Source: Microbulbifer yueqingensis (lineage in GTDB: Bacteria > Pseudomonadota > Gammaproteobacteria > Pseudomonadales > Cellvibrionaceae). From it: a stretch of 64,000 nt of DNA. The translations under genes and the position numbers were made by a program. This document shows, piece by piece, positions 1-8,884 of the stretch (positions are counted from its first letter, which is position 1; every line of letters starts with the position of its first letter). The notes under the pieces are model-generated. The model was not told the origin of the DNA. It made no database searches and was given only the letters and a program-made list of their open reading frames with translations. Location: the NCBI RefSeq assembly GCF_900100355.1, contig NZ_FNFH01000008.1, forward strand, positions 1 through 64,000, in the 5' to 3' direction.

Positions 1-60
1 TTGGACGTCCCGCGGAGGCCCGAAGGGCCGTAGCAAACTGCTTGCGCTTGTTATGGTGTA
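1..60 (-). other. attC site, partial (cassette D)
   Basis: The window opens inside an integron recombination site. Read on the minus strand, an AACAAGCGC end follows the stop of the first cassette gene. It is followed by the GCAGTTTGC and GGCCCTTCGGGCC stem sequences also seen in the attC sites at 402 and 929. The distal half, including the second core site, lies left of the window. Confidence 0.7.
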
Positions 61-90
61 TGCCTGCCATTCACAACTACTGCCCTTACC

Positions 91-366
91 TCAACCACAC
101 ACTTCATTAATTTCGCTCATTCTTTTCTTGGCGCGAGAGATAGCTGAATCGAGCATATACTTCGATAATTCGGGTGACGCTTCCTTAGCATGGATCTGGA
201 TTAGTGTATTAATCTGTTCATTTTGTATCCGCTGGATCAAACGAAGTCTGCACATTTGACTAGCAATTTGCTCTGAAAGCGCATCTTGAGATCTTGAATT
301 ATGTGCAATAGCAGGGATTGTACATAGAGCTGAAAATATAAAGACAACCTGTACATTTCGCGTCAT
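91..366 (-). CDS. Cassette D: small exported protein of unknown function
   Basis: This is a 91-residue protein that I do not recognise. Residues 1 to about 21 form a signal peptide (basic start, then VVFIFSALCTIPAIA), so it is probably periplasmic or secreted. The rest is charged and predicted helical, with two cysteines. I chose the ATG at 366 because AAGGAAGGA lies just upstream at good spacing. The longer frame to 486 runs through the neighbouring attC site and is not expected to be translated. It is the only gene of its cassette, between a partial attC and the attC at 402-546, and is AT-richer than the chromosome to the right. Confidence 0.6.
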   Translation of the reverse strand: MTRNVQVVFIFSALCTIPAIAHNSRSQDALSEQIASQMCRLRLIQRIQNEQINTLIQIHAKEASPELSKYMLDSAISRAKKRMSEINEVCG

Positions 367-401
367 ATCAAAAATTCCTTCCTTGCTATTTACCATATAG
401 C

Positions 402-546
402 GCCATAACGCCGCCAGCAGGGGCAGCTTATTTTGTGTACATTTTGTGCAAAAATGGGAGCGAAGCGACCTGCGCAAAATGTGCACAAGGTAAGCTGTCC
501 CGCGTAGGGCCGAAGGCCCGAAGCTTTACTGCCTGGCCTTGTTATG
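402..546 (-). other. attC site (cassette C), about 145 bp
   Basis: Read on the minus strand the site opens with CATAACAAGG and closes with GGCGTTATGG, the paired outer core sites. Between them are long imperfect inverted repeats, for example GCAGTAAAGCTTCGGGCC against the AGCTGCCCCTGCTGGCG side. Length and layout fit a large attC of the type found in chromosomal integrons. Confidence 0.85.
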
Positions 547-921
547 TCACGGGAGTTGGATGGTTTGGGAAAGGCACCGACCATAAATTACGCTCACGCT
601 AACAGGCTGTTCAAAATCTGGGTTTTTCGAGACAAAAACTGAATACCCGCTTTCCTCTCTCGCCATTTCCAATTGTGTTAAAAGTGACCATCTTTCTTTA
701 CTTCCGATAATCAATAGACTTTGTGACAACTCATAGCCTTTTAGCACCTCAGGAAACGTTACTGTATAGGATGCTTCTTGCGCATTGATTTTATTCTTGG
801 CTACGTTCAGAGCCCTTAAATTTTTCTTAGATAATTCCAGCTCTTGCTTAGAACAAGAAATATCTACTGCAAGTGACGAGCAGGCGAAAAATGACAGTAG
901 TACCGAAAGCAAAATTTTCAT
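547..921 (-). CDS. Cassette C: small exported protein of unknown function
   Basis: This 124-residue protein is not recognised. It has a clear signal peptide (MKILLSVLLSFFACSSLA) and a mature part of mixed helix and strand, with one cysteine near each end (ISCSK and YGRCLS) that could form a disulfide. The ATG at 921 is chosen because the frame upstream of it runs through an attC site. The stop lies against the next attC, the usual tight packing of a gene cassette. The role is unknown; many integron cassettes encode small orphan proteins. Confidence 0.65.
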   Translation of the reverse strand: MKILLSVLLSFFACSSLAVDISCSKQELELSKKNLRALNVAKNKINAQEASYTVTFPEVLKGYELSQSLLIIGSKERWSLLTQLEMAREESGYSVFVSKNPDFEQPVSVSVIYGRCLSQTIQLP

Positions 922-928
922 CTTAGTG

Positions 929-1024
929 ACATAACGCCCACAGCAGGGGCGGCCGAAGCGTAGCGTAGGCCGTCCCGCAGAGGCCCTACGGGGCCGGCGC
1001 AAACTGCCTGTGATTGTTAGCTGC
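929..1024 (-). other. attC site (cassette B), about 95 bp
   Basis: Minus-strand reading gives GCTAACAATCACAGGC at one end and GTGGGCGTTATGTC at the other, with the inner stem GGCCGTCCCGC/GCGGGACGGCC between. The core sites match the GTTRRRY pattern and its complement. Confidence 0.85.
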
Positions 1025-1044
1025 ATTACCGGTTTATCTTAGAG

Positions 1045-1302
1045 TTAGCAACCGTCCCAACGCACGCGGACAGATCTTCTCGCGTCTTCAACAAGTTCAT
1101 CATAATCGGAGGAGAATGGCTCAACCAATGTGCATTCCAGTGCTCCATGAACTTGCCACAATGAATAAAGTTCTGATCTATCCGCTATATGTAATTCAGT
1201 AAGCCGCTCACCTTCTGGTAATTTATCATCAATATCATCATGTCTAGCCAGAAATTCAAAAAGAACAAGTGCATCTGCGTCGCTGAGTTCTATTTTTACC
1301 AT
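1045..1302 (-). CDS. Cassette B: small acidic protein of unknown function
   Basis: This 85-residue acidic cytoplasmic protein (starts MVKIELSDADALVLFEFLAR) is rich in Asp and Glu and has no signal peptide or membrane segment. I do not recognise the family. An upstream TTG at 1314 is possible, but GGAG sits 6 bases before the ATG at 1302, so the ATG is preferred. The gene lies alone between two attC sites, so it moved as a single-gene integron cassette. Confidence 0.6.
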   Translation of the reverse strand: MVKIELSDADALVLFEFLARHDDIDDKLPEGERLTELHIADRSELYSLWQVHGALECTLVEPFSSDYDELVEDARRSVRVRWDGC

Positions 1303-1317
1303 ATCCAGCTCCAAAAG

Positions 1318-1388
1318 CAGCTAACGCCGTGCTCTGGGGCAAACCGGAGCGTAGCGGAGGTTTGTCCCTAGCAGCACTTTGTTAGGCA
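1318..1388 (-). other. attC site (cassette A), about 70 bp
   Basis: This is a compact, textbook-like attC. The minus strand reads GCCTAACAAAGTGCTGC, then a central stem AAACC/GGTTT, then CAGAGCACGGCGTTAGC. The stop codon of the ankyrin gene is the TAA inside the GCCTAAC core site, so gene and recombination site overlap. Confidence 0.9.
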
Positions 1389-2023
1389 TGCCGCGCCCGC
1401 TCTACAATTTCTTTCATTTCATGGCGATTGCTGTTTTTTGACCAAGCTTCGACCTCATCTTCAACTGTTCTTCCCCTCCAGTCTTTGATAGTCAAGTCTG
1501 GCCCATACTTCATTAACAGCCTGAACATATCAATGTTGTAGCTTTGGTTTTCAGCTACGAACATAGTCGCAGTTGTATTACTTCCATTAACCGAATTAAT
1601 ATTTGCACCAGCCTCTAAAAGCAGAGAAGCCACATCCAAATATCCTCGGTTTGCGGCCCACATTAGTGGAGTCATATTTTCATACGCTCCATCGCTATCT
1701 GAAGTTGCTATGTTTACATCAGCTCCTGAAATAATTAAAGCTTTTACAATTCCAATGTGCCCCCTGATTGAGGCACCAATTAAAGGACTTGAGCCGCTGT
1801 TTTTTGATACATGATTTACATCTAATCCCAAGTCCACAAACTTCTTTACTAATTTTTCATTACCTGCTTGAGCAGCAGCAGTTAATACTGATGAACCCCA
1901 TTTATCTTTTGATTTTAAATGATACCTTTTTGCAGCCAGCGACAATATTTTTGTTTCATCGCCTTTTTCAATAGCCTCAAATATTGGTGATTCTCGAAAC
2001 TTGTAATATAGAGAAAAAAACAT
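1382..2023 (-). CDS. Cassette A: ankyrin-repeat protein
   Basis: This 213-residue protein has about four ankyrin repeats between residues 12 and 190. Recognisable repeat cores include GSSVLTAAAQAGNEKLVKKF, SPLIGASIRGHIGIVKALI and TPLMWAANRGYLDVASLLLE. Ankyrin repeats bind other proteins; the partner is unknown. There is no signal peptide, so it should be cytoplasmic. The start at 2023 lies about 25 bases inside the cassette boundary core site at 2046-2052. This is the first cassette of the array as read, the one nearest where an attI would be expected. Its stop codon falls in its own attC. Confidence 0.75.
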   Translation of the reverse strand: MFFSLYYKFRESPIFEAIEKGDETKILSLAAKRYHLKSKDKWGSSVLTAAAQAGNEKLVKKFVDLGLDVNHVSKNSGSSPLIGASIRGHIGIVKALIISGADVNIATSDSDGAYENMTPLMWAANRGYLDVASLLLEAGANINSVNGSNTTATMFVAENQSYNIDMFRLLMKYGPDLTIKDWRGRTVEDEVEAWSKNSNRHEMKEIVERARHA

Positions 2024-2045
2024 TTACCTCGATCCAGTTTCTATT

Positions 2046-2069
2046 GCCTAACAGTTTATTCTTAGGCAT
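2046..2069 (-). other. Cassette-array boundary core site
   Basis: On the minus strand a GTTAGGC core site (2046-2052) stands just upstream of the ankyrin cassette, preceded at short distance by TGCCTAA. The pair forms a small inverted repeat (TGCCTAA, 9 bases, TTAGGCA). It could be the attI-side junction or a deleted attC. No integrase gene lies next to it. Confidence 0.55.
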
Positions 2070-2144
2070 GGTCATATCTGACCACATGGGTATATGTAAC
2101 CATGCATGGATATATCTAGCCACAAATGCCCAGATATAGCCATG
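2067..2144. repeat. Four degenerate 18-21 bp palindromic repeats
   Basis: Four head-to-tail copies start near 2067, 2085, 2105 and 2124. Each reads approximately CATGG-(TATATCT)-RCCA, and each is itself an imperfect palindrome with CATGG/CCATG ends. They lie between the cassette array and the stop of the gene at 2145. Possible readings are an operator cluster, iteron-like sites or an element end; the sequence does not decide. Confidence 0.6.
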
Positions 2145-2546
2145 TTACAGCTCAATGCTGGTATCGATGTCGGTGCATTCTTCTGCCAATCCTTCGACGA
2201 TGCGGTGTGCCAGTCCGAGGGTATTTGCTGTCTCGCGCAGGATGACCCAGGCCTTTGCGACCCGGCTCCAGCGGCCGCCCGCCTGCTTCACCAGGCGACG
2301 CATGGCGTGCTCCTCGTAACCAATGGAAAGTGCGACCGCCTCTGATTTTCGGTATGCATGTACCGCTGCGAGGGAGGCGCCTGGAGCGGGCTTTTCCCGC
2401 TCCTCGACGATCAGCTCCACGGTGGTGAGAATTTTCTGGCCGCAGGGCGACTCGCGATAGCGTACGGCGCACAGGCGCTTGCCGAATCGCTGTTCGAATC
2501 GCCGGGCGCCGCCCTGGCCCGGGCGGATGGTCTTGATGACGTGCAT
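2145..2546 (-). CDS. Conserved-looking protein of unknown function
   Basis: This 133-residue cytoplasmic protein is basic near its start (IKTIRPGQGGARRFEQRFGK), then has a VRYRESPCGQKILTTVELIV segment that looks like a small beta sheet. A helical tail follows (HAMRRLVKQAGGRW, then AWVILRETANTLGLAHRIVE). I think relatives occur near mobile elements in other proteobacteria but cannot name a family. The ATG at 2546 has a strong GGGAGGGGAGC just upstream. It lies between the cassette array and ubiD, on the same strand as both, and is GC-rich like the chromosome. Confidence 0.6.
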   Translation of the reverse strand: MHVIKTIRPGQGGARRFEQRFGKRLCAVRYRESPCGQKILTTVELIVEEREKPAPGASLAAVHAYRKSEAVALSIGYEEHAMRRLVKQAGGRWSRVAKAWVILRETANTLGLAHRIVEGLAEECTDIDTSIEL

Positions 2547-2587
2547 GCTCCCCTCCCTGGGAATGCAAAAAGGTGGTTGCTAACGGA

Positions 2588-4051
2588 TCAGAGGCCGAGC
2601 TTTTCCCAGATCTCGTCTACCTTCCTGACGACTTCCGGATCCCGTTCGATGGGGCGGCCCCATTCGCGGTCGGTTTCGCCGGGCCACTTGTTGGTGGCGT
2701 CGAACCCGATCTTGGAACCCAGCCCGGACACCGGCGAGGCGAAATCCAGGTAGTCGATGGGCGTGTTCTCCACCATTACCGTGTCCCGCGCCGGGTCCAT
2801 GCGGGTGGTCATGGCCCAGATCACGTCGTTCCAATCGCGGGTGTTCACGTCGTCGTCAGTGACGATCACGAACTTGGTGTACATGAACTGGCGCAGGAAC
2901 GACCACACACCCATCATCACCCGCTTGGCGTGTCCGGGGTACTGCTTCTTCATGCTCACCACCGCCAGGCGATAGGAACAGCCCTCCGGGGGCAGGTAGA
3001 AGTCCACGATCTCCGGGAACTGCTTTTTCAGGATCGGCACGAACACCTCGTTGAGGGCCTCGCCCAGCACGGCGGGCTCGTCCGGCGGGCGGCCGGTATA
3101 GGTGCTGTGGTAGATGGGGTCCCTGCGGTGGGTGATTTTCTCCACGGTGAAGACCGGGAAGCGATCCACCTCGTTGTAGTAGCCGGTGTGGTCGCCGTAG
3201 GGCCCCTCGTCGGCCATGTCGTCGGGGTGGATAAAGCCTTCCAGCACATACTCGGCGCTGGCCGGTACCTGCAGGTCGCTGAGGGTGGCCTCGGCCACTT
3301 CGGTCTTGTCGCCCCGCAGCAATCCGGCGAAGGCGTATTCGGACAGGGTGTCGGGCACCGGAGTAACGGCACCGAGGATGGTGGCGGGATCGGCGCCCAG
3401 CGCCACCGCCACCGGATAGGGCTTGCCCGGATTGCGCTGGCACCAGTCGCGGAAATCGAGTGCGCCCCCGCGGTGGGAGAGCCAGCGCATGATCAGTCGG
3501 TTCCTGCCGATCAGCTGCATGCGGTAGATGCCCAGGTTCTGGCGCTTCTTCTCGGGGCCGCGGGTGATTACCAGCGGCCAGGTGACGAGCGGCGCGGCGT
3601 CGCCGGGCCAGCAGGTCTGGATCGGCATGCGGTACAGGTCCACCTCATCACCGCTAAGCTGCACCTGCTGGCAGGCGGCATTCTTCACCACCCTGGGGCC
3701 CATGTTCAGCACCTGCCTGAATACCGGCAGCTTTTCCCAGGCATCGCGGAGGCTCTCCGGCGGCTGCGGTTCCTTGAGGAAGGCCAGCAGCTCGCCCACC
3801 TCACGCAGTTCCTTTACGCTTTCACGGCCCATGCCCAGGGCGACACGTTCCGGGGTGCCGAACAGGTTGGCCAGCACCGGGGTGTCGAAGCCCACCGGGT
3901 TCTCGAACAATAGCGCCGGGCCGCCGGCGCGCAGCACGCGGTCGGCGATCTCCGTCATCTCGAGGTTCGGGTCCACCGGATGCTTGATACGCTTTAACAG
4001 GCCACGCTTTTCCAGCAGCTTGATGAAGTCGCGCAGGTCTTTGTATTTCAT
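2588..4051 (-). CDS. ubiD: UbiD-type prenylated-FMN decarboxylase
   Basis: This is 3-octaprenyl-4-hydroxybenzoate carboxy-lyase, which removes the carboxyl group during ubiquinone synthesis using the prenylated flavin made by UbiX. At 487 residues it matches the usual length. Seen in the sequence: the N-terminal [20 protein letters not shown], the central [19 protein letters not shown] stretch carrying the active-site acidic residues, and the terminal [14 protein letters not shown]. The start at 4051 is where the family begins; the frame runs further upstream only by chance. ubiK, another ubiquinone gene, lies at 32392. Confidence 0.95.
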   Translation of the reverse strand: MKYKDLRDFIKLLEKRGLLKRIKHPVDPNLEMTEIADRVLRAGGPALLFENPVGFDTPVLANLFGTPERVALGMGRESVKELREVGELLAFLKEPQPPESLRDAWEKLPVFRQVLNMGPRVVKNAACQQVQLSGDEVDLYRMPIQTCWPGDAAPLVTWPLVITRGPEKKRQNLGIYRMQLIGRNRLIMRWLSHRGGALDFRDWCQRNPGKPYPVAVALGADPATILGAVTPVPDTLSEYAFAGLLRGDKTEVAEATLSDLQVPASAEYVLEGFIHPDDMADEGPYGDHTGYYNEVDRFPVFTVEKITHRRDPIYHSTYTGRPPDEPAVLGEALNEVFVPILKKQFPEIVDFYLPPEGCSYRLAVVSMKKQYPGHAKRVMMGVWSFLRQFMYTKFVIVTDDDVNTRDWNDVIWAMTTRMDPARDTVMVENTPIDYLDFASPVSGLGSKIGFDATNKWPGETDREWGRPIERDPEVVRKVDEIWEKLGL

Positions 4052-4150
4052 GCAGGTCCTGACATCGGTTTCAAAACCACGCCAGTGTAAATGACTCGGC
4101 ACAAAATGGGGAATGGCAGCCCGGAAGTTACGGGTGCAGGGGGAGGAGGG

Positions 4151-4178
4151 AAAACGACCCGCCGGGCGGCGGGCCGTT
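4151..4178 (-). terminator. Rho-independent terminator of the RNA-binding protein gene
   Basis: Reading leftward there is a GC-rich hairpin (GGCCCGCCG, short loop, CGGCGGGTC) followed by GTTTT. It is placed 35 bases after the stop of the gene at 4213. Confidence 0.7.
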
Positions 4179-4212
4179 AAATTCTTAAGCTATCCCGATC
4201 GGGACCAACAGC

Positions 4213-4482
4213 TTAGAAGCGGGGGCGACGCGGACGATCTTCGCGCGGCTTGGCTTCGTTAACACGGATGTTACGGCCAGACAGCGGCTGATCATTCATT
4301 TCTTCGATCGCCTTGCGAGCTTCGTCGTCGTTCGGCATTTCTACGAAACCGAAGCCTTTAGAGCGGCCAGTTTCCCGGTCGGTGATGACTGTAGCGCGGG
4401 AGATTTCCCCGAAAGCACCGAATGCCTCTTGCAGGTCGTCAGAGGTTACCGCGTAGGCCAGATTTCCAATATAGATATTCAC
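4213..4482 (-). CDS. Single-RRM RNA-binding protein
   Basis: This 89-residue protein is a single RNA-recognition motif (residues 1-78) with a short arginine-rich tail. RNP2 is IYIGNL at residues 3-8 and RNP1 is KGFGFVEM near residues 42-49, including the aromatic residues that stack on RNA bases. Small bacterial proteins of this kind often accompany cold or stress responses; that role is inference here. The start is GTG at 4482, with only a weak ribosome site. It is monocistronic, with its own terminator and a long upstream gap. Confidence 0.9.
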   Translation of the reverse strand: MNIYIGNLAYAVTSDDLQEAFGAFGEISRATVITDRETGRSKGFGFVEMPNDDEARKAIEEMNDQPLSGRNIRVNEAKPREDRPRRPRF

Positions 4483-4765
4483 AAAAAGTTCTCACTGAGT
4501 ATGTGGGCTGTCGTGCAGTCACAAATGGATAACCAGCTCCACCAGATCATCCACCTGAGATTGGCCCCTTGAGTACCCACCAGTTTCTGGCTGGTACCGG
4601 CCAATTCGGTCGGGCGTCGTTCGTTCAATACACATCCAGCGCCACAATGTGGGACTTTATATGCCTAACGGCTCGCCTTTTCAACAGAAACCGGCGCAAA
4701 TAATCGCCAATTTCCTCGCGAATTCAATTCGGGCACCCTGCCAGGTGCCCTATTGTGAATCGCTA

Positions 4766-6025
4766 TTATTTCCGTTTCATGGACAGGAAGAACTCGTCGT
4801 TGGTCTTGAAGTCCTTCAGCTTGTCGATCAGGAACTCGGTTGCCGCGAGATCCTCCATATCGTGCAGCAGCTTGCGCAGGATCCATACCCGCTGCAGCTC
4901 TCCCTCGGGCATCAGCAGCTCCTCGCGGCGGGTGCCGGAGCGGCGCACGTTGATGGCCGGGTAGACGCGTTTTTCGGCGATCTTGCGGTCCAGCTGCAGC
5001 TCCATGTTACCGGTGCCCTTGAACTCCTCGAAGATCACCTCGTCCATCTTGGAACCGGTGTCCACCAGCGCGGTGGCGATGATGGACAGGCTGCCACCTT
5101 CTTCGATGTTACGCGCGGCGCCAAAGAAACGCTTCGGCCGCTCCAGGGCGTGGGCGTCCACGCCACCGGTCAGCACCTTGCCGGAACTGGGTACGGTGGT
5201 GTTGTAGGCGCGCGCCAGGCGGGTAATGGAGTCCAGCAGGATCACCACGTCCTTCTTGTGCTCCACCAGGCGCTTGGCCTTCTCGATCACCATCTCGGCC
5301 ACCTGTACGTGACGGGCCGGCGGCTCATCGAAGGTAGAGGCAACCACCTCGCCGCGGACGGAGCGCTGCATCTCGGTGACTTCTTCCGGGCGCTCGTCGA
5401 TCAGCAGGACGATCAGGTGGCACTCCGGGCTGTTGCGCGTAATGGCCTGGGCCATGTTCTGCAACATGATGGTCTTACCGGCCTTCGGCGGTGCGACGAT
5501 CAATCCGCGCTGTCCCTTGCCGATCGGTGCCACCAGGTCGATGATGCGGCCGATCAGATCCTCGGAGGAACCGTTGCCACATTCGAGGGTCAGGCGGTCG
5601 TTGGGGAACAGCGGGGTGAGGTTTTCGAACAGGATCTTGTTGCGGGCGTTTTCCGGCTTGTCGAAGTTGATCTCACTGACTTTCAGCAGCGCGAAGTAGC
5701 GCTCGCCCTCTTTCGGCGGGCGGATCTTGCCGGCAATGGAATCGCCTGTGCGCAGGTTGAAACGCCGGATCTGGCTGGGTGAAACGTAGATGTCATCCGG
5801 GCCCGCCAGGTAAGAGGAGTCGGCGGAGCGCAAAAAACCAAAACCATCTTGCAGGATTTCCAGGACACCGTCACCGTAGATGTCCTCGCCACTTTTCGCG
5901 TGGCGTTTGAGAATGTTGAAGATAATGTCTTGTTTGCGCGAGCGAGCCAGGTTTTCAAGGCCCATGCCCTTGGCAATTTCGATCAGCTCTTCAATGGGTT
6001 TGGTTTTTAATTCGGAAAGATTCAT
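4766..6025 (-). CDS. rho: Transcription termination factor Rho
   Basis: This is the hexameric RNA-dependent ATPase that ends transcription of untranslated RNA. The 419-residue length and near-identity to known Rho leave little doubt. It shows the RNA-binding domain with [20 protein letters not shown], Walker A APPKAGKT, Walker B VVILLD, the Q-loop [13 protein letters not shown] and the R-loop region GTGNMEL. The family starts at MNLSELK, which sets the start at 6025; the extra 31 upstream codons are ignored. It stands alone between the RRM gene and trxA on the same strand, with a long leader that may host autoregulation. Confidence 0.98.
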   Translation of the reverse strand: MNLSELKTKPIEELIEIAKGMGLENLARSRKQDIIFNILKRHAKSGEDIYGDGVLEILQDGFGFLRSADSSYLAGPDDIYVSPSQIRRFNLRTGDSIAGKIRPPKEGERYFALLKVSEINFDKPENARNKILFENLTPLFPNDRLTLECGNGSSEDLIGRIIDLVAPIGKGQRGLIVAPPKAGKTIMLQNMAQAITRNSPECHLIVLLIDERPEEVTEMQRSVRGEVVASTFDEPPARHVQVAEMVIEKAKRLVEHKKDVVILLDSITRLARAYNTTVPSSGKVLTGGVDAHALERPKRFFGAARNIEEGGSLSIIATALVDTGSKMDEVIFEEFKGTGNMELQLDRKIAEKRVYPAINVRRSGTRREELLMPEGELQRVWILRKLLHDMEDLAATEFLIDKLKDFKTNDEFFLSMKRK

Positions 6026-6345
6026 ACCAATTGCTTTATAGACGTTTCTGTTTTCATTTGGCGCGGACGCGCCTGATTTTTTAGGAGGGGTTTGAGAAAT
6101 CTGTTCTATCTTGCCCACACTTAGGTGCCCAGGTTATGGCCGAATCAGGTTGGCCGCGAACGCGACAACGTCAGGAGAAATCACACCGCTCTCAAGCCAG
6201 CTAATCGGGCAGCTCTGCTTCGGATAAGTTCAACTCGAGGAATTTGTGCGCCGGGGGGTCTGTAACCTTGCGGAGGGGCGACTTGGTTCAGCTCGGTCCA
6301 GGATCAGTTAATTGGCTCGTCGGAGCGGTTTCAAGAATGATAGCC

Positions 6346-6373
6346 AGTATAACGGCAGAATGCCATCCTGCAA
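6346..6373 (-). promoter_or_regulatory. Possible rho promoter
   Basis: On the minus strand a TATACT -10 box (6346-6351) lies 16 bases from TTGCAG (6368-6373). It would give a leader of about 315 bases before rho. The rest of the 408-base gap 6026-6433 shows only a GC hairpin near 6400-6423 after trxA. Confidence 0.35.
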
Positions 6374-6433
6374 GGGATATTTACTCCCCCGCAGGAGGTA
6401 CCCGCCGGGCAAGCCCGGCCGGGTGGACGGGGC

Positions 6434-6757
6434 TTACAGCTGGCTGTCGATGAACTCGGTCAGCTGGGCGCGGGACAGGGCACCCACCTTGGTGCCTTCC
6501 ACGTTGCCGCCCTTGAACAGCAGCAGGGTGGGGATACCGCGAACATTGTACTTGGCCGGGGATTCCTTGTTGGCATCCACGTCGACCTTGACGATTTTCA
6601 GCTTGTCGCCGTAATGGCCGGCCAGGTCTTCCAGTACCGGAGCGATCATCTTGCAGGGACCGCACCACTGCGCCCAGAAATCTACCAGTACCGGGCCCTC
6701 GGCCTTCAGTACCTCGGCTTCGAATTCGGCGTCGGTGACATTAACAATCTCGCTCAT
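6434..6757 (-). CDS. trxA: Thioredoxin 1
   Basis: This is the small cytoplasmic disulfide reductase that supplies electrons to ribonucleotide reductase, methionine sulfoxide reductase and others. At 107 residues it is the normal length, with active site WCGPCK at about residues 31-36 and the conserved cis-proline region RGIPTLLLF. The start MSEIVNV at 6757 follows the family pattern; the much longer open frame upstream is chance in GC-rich DNA. The trxA-rho order is common in gammaproteobacteria and is kept here. Confidence 0.97.
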   Translation of the reverse strand: MSEIVNVTDAEFEAEVLKAEGPVLVDFWAQWCGPCKMIAPVLEDLAGHYGDKLKIVKVDVDANKESPAKYNVRGIPTLLLFKGGNVEGTKVGALSRAQLTEFIDSQL

Positions 6758-6932
6758 TTTGCTTTCCTGTTCTCTGGGTTGCTCGGTGCGGCCTGCCACA
6801 TGGGGCGCCGGCACATGATAAGGACAGCGCACCCCGGCCTGCAAGGAAAGCGGCCCGGGGCGCGGGTTTCCGCATAGATGGGGGCCATACCCCCCGGTTT
6901 CAAGTGCCGCCCGGGGCCGCCTGCCCAAATGC

Positions 6933-8144
6933 TCAGGGCTGCTCCAGGAACCGCTGCAGGATTTCATCAAGGTAGTCGAAGCCGAAGGAGCTGGCGGCGA
7001 TTCGCGGCCCCAGCGGCTGCACCAGTTGCAGCTGCTCCAGAGTGGGCCACTGCCGCTCCAGCGCCTGCAGGGGAAGTCCGGTGCGCGCACTGAACACCCC
7101 GACCGGCACACCTCGCACCAGCCGCAGGGCGTTCATGAGGAACTCCAGCGGCAGCTCTTCGGTGGCAACCTCGTTCACCAGTGGCGATTCCAGGGCGTCC
7201 TGCCCGCCTGCGGCCAGCGGCAATGCCAAATAGTGCCGGGGAGCACGGGTGCGCCGGGTGCGGAGTATCCGGCCCTCCCCGGGCAGGGTGACCTTGCCAT
7301 GGGCACCGGCACCGATGCCCAGGTAGTCGCCGAAGGCCCAGTAATTGAGGTTGTGCCGGGACTCGAGCCCCGGGCGGCTGTAGGCGGAAACCTCATAGCG
7401 GCCGTACCCCTGCAGCGCCAGGTACTCGCGGCCGGAGCCCTGCATCGAGACGATATGCGCCGGGCCCGGCACCACCGGCGGGGCGCTGTAGAAGGCGGTA
7501 TTGGGCTCGATGGTCAGCTGGTACCAGGAGATATGCTCCGGAGCCAGGGACACCGCCCGGCGCAGGTCGGCCAGCGCCTCCTCCTCGGATTGCTGCGGCA
7601 GGCCGTGCATCAGGTCCAGGTTGATGTTGTCGAAGCCGGCCCGGCGGGCCATCTCCAGCGCGCCCTCGGCCTCGGCGCCGGAATGGATGCGGCCCAGGTT
7701 GTCGAGTTGCTGCGTATCGAAGCTCTGCACCCCGATGGACAGGCGATTGACCCCGGCAGCGCGGTAGCCCGCAAACTTGGCCTGCTCGAATGTGCCGGGA
7801 TTGGCCTCGAGGGTGATCTCGATATCGTCAGCGAAACCGATTTCCTCTTCCGCCATCGCCAGGATGGCACCGATGGCCTGCGGCGAGAACAGGCTTGGTG
7901 TACCGCCGCCGAAGAAGATGCTCTGTAACCGGCGCCCCTGCGCCCAGGGCTGCTGGCTGCGCAGGTCGCGGTGCAACTGTGCCACGTACTCCGCCTCCGG
8001 CAGCGACTCGCCGGCAGCGTGCGAATTAAAGTCGCAGTAGGGGCACTTGCGCACGCACCAGGGGATATGAACATACAGGCTGAGCGGCGGGCGCTCGAGC
8101 AGGCCGGTGGAGTCCTCAGCCAAGGCCGCCCCCGTCCCGCACAT
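6933..8144 (-). CDS. hemW: HemW-like radical SAM heme chaperone
   Basis: This 403-residue radical SAM protein was formerly annotated as oxygen-independent coproporphyrinogen oxidase. It shows the [16 protein letters not shown] motif, where CxxxCxxC binds the 4Fe-4S cluster and the final CDF is followed by N as in Hem[10 protein letters not shown] and IGVQSFD follow, then the HemN C-terminal region. HemW binds heme and passes it to acceptor proteins. The ATG at 8144 overlaps the end of rdgB by 29 bases, suggesting coupled translation. Confidence 0.93.
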   Translation of the reverse strand: MCGTGAALAEDSTGLLERPPLSLYVHIPWCVRKCPYCDFNSHAAGESLPEAEYVAQLHRDLRSQQPWAQGRRLQSIFFGGGTPSLFSPQAIGAILAMAEEEIGFADDIEITLEANPGTFEQAKFAGYRAAGVNRLSIGVQSFDTQQLDNLGRIHSGAEAEGALEMARRAGFDNINLDLMHGLPQQSEEEALADLRRAVSLAPEHISWYQLTIEPNTAFYSAPPVVPGPAHIVSMQGSGREYLALQGYGRYEVSAYSRPGLESRHNLNYWAFGDYLGIGAGAHGKVTLPGEGRILRTRRTRAPRHYLALPLAAGGQDALESPLVNEVATEELPLEFLMNALRLVRGVPVGVFSARTGLPLQALERQWPTLEQLQLVQPLGPRIAASSFGFDYLDEILQRFLEQP

Positions 8145-8751
8145 GCTCGCGGTCCATATGTTCCCGCCACAGCGCGGCAAACTGCTGCACTGCACGGGCA
8201 CGGTGGCTGATGCGGTTTTTCACCTCGCGCGGCAGCTGCGCCGAGCTGCAACCCTGCTCTTCCACATAGAACAACGGGTCGTAACCAAACCCCTGTTCCC
8301 CGGCGGGCTGGTGCAGGATGCGCCCGCTCCAGCGGGCGCTGCATACCAGGGGCACCGGGTCGTCGTGGCGGCGCACAAAGGCGAGTGCACAGTGGAAGCT
8401 GGCACCGCGCCGGGCATCGGGCACATCTGCCAGTGCCTCCAGCAGCCTGGCGTTGTTGTCAGCATCGGTGGCCCCCGCCCCGGCGTAGCGGGCCGAATAG
8501 ATTCCGGGCGCGCCGTCGAGGGCATCGACGGCCAGCCCGGAGTCGTCCGCCAGCGCCGGCAGGCCGCTGATGCGGCTGGCGTGACGGGCCTTGATCAGGG
8601 CGTTCTCGATAAAGCTGAGGCCGGTCTCATCCGCTTCCGGCACATCGAAATCAGACTGGGGCACCACAGCGATGTCCCAGTCGGAAAACAGCTGCGAAAA
8701 TTCACGCAGCTTGCCGGCATTGCCGCTGGCAAGCACAATTTTTTCGATCAT
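8116..8751 (-). CDS. rdgB: dITP/XTP pyrophosphatase (RdgB/Ham1)
   Basis: This is the house-cleaning pyrophosphatase that hydrolyses dITP, dXTP and XTP and so keeps deaminated purines out of DNA. At 211 residues it shows the family hallmarks: start [14 protein letters not shown], the metal-binding [17 protein letters not shown], and GFGYDPLFY before the C-terminal SHRARA. The last residues extend slightly beyond the family because the gene runs into hemW. The order rdgB-hemW is widely conserved; here the genes overlap. Confidence 0.96.
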   Translation of the reverse strand: MIEKIVLASGNAGKLREFSQLFSDWDIAVVPQSDFDVPEADETGLSFIENALIKARHASRISGLPALADDSGLAVDALDGAPGIYSARYAGAGATDADNNARLLEALADVPDARRGASFHCALAFVRRHDDPVPLVCSARWSGRILHQPAGEQGFGYDPLFYVEEQGCSSAQLPREVKNRISHRARAVQQFAALWREHMDREHVRDGGGLG

Positions 8752-8857
8752 TTAAAGATTTTTCCGTGAGCGTTTTTCCGGGCCCCAATGCAAGAGCGAG
8801 CGCGGAACGCTCGCCTGGATGGATGGAGCCATCGGGGATTCGCAGGTAGAAGTGATT

Positions 8858-8877
8858 GCGCCTCCCGGGGGAGGCGC
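8858..8877 (-). terminator. GC hairpin after the DUF4426 gene
   Basis: A perfect inverted repeat, GCGCCTCC around a CGGG centre and GGAGGCGC, lies seven bases past the stop of the gene at 8885. It has no T-run, so it may be a weak terminator or an mRNA 3'-end stabiliser. Confidence 0.4.
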
Positions 8878-8884
8878 GGCTTCG

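Noticed and set aside
91-486. Longer 131-residue version of the first cassette gene
   Set aside because: The extra N-terminal part is translated attC sequence. A good ribosome site and signal peptide place the start at 366.
2067-2144. CRISPR-like short repeat array
   Set aside because: Units are contiguous without unique spacers of normal length, and no cas genes are near.
2573-3913. 446-codon open frame on the plus strand
   Set aside because: Antisense shadow of ubiD in GC-rich DNA; no protein-like conservation or signals.
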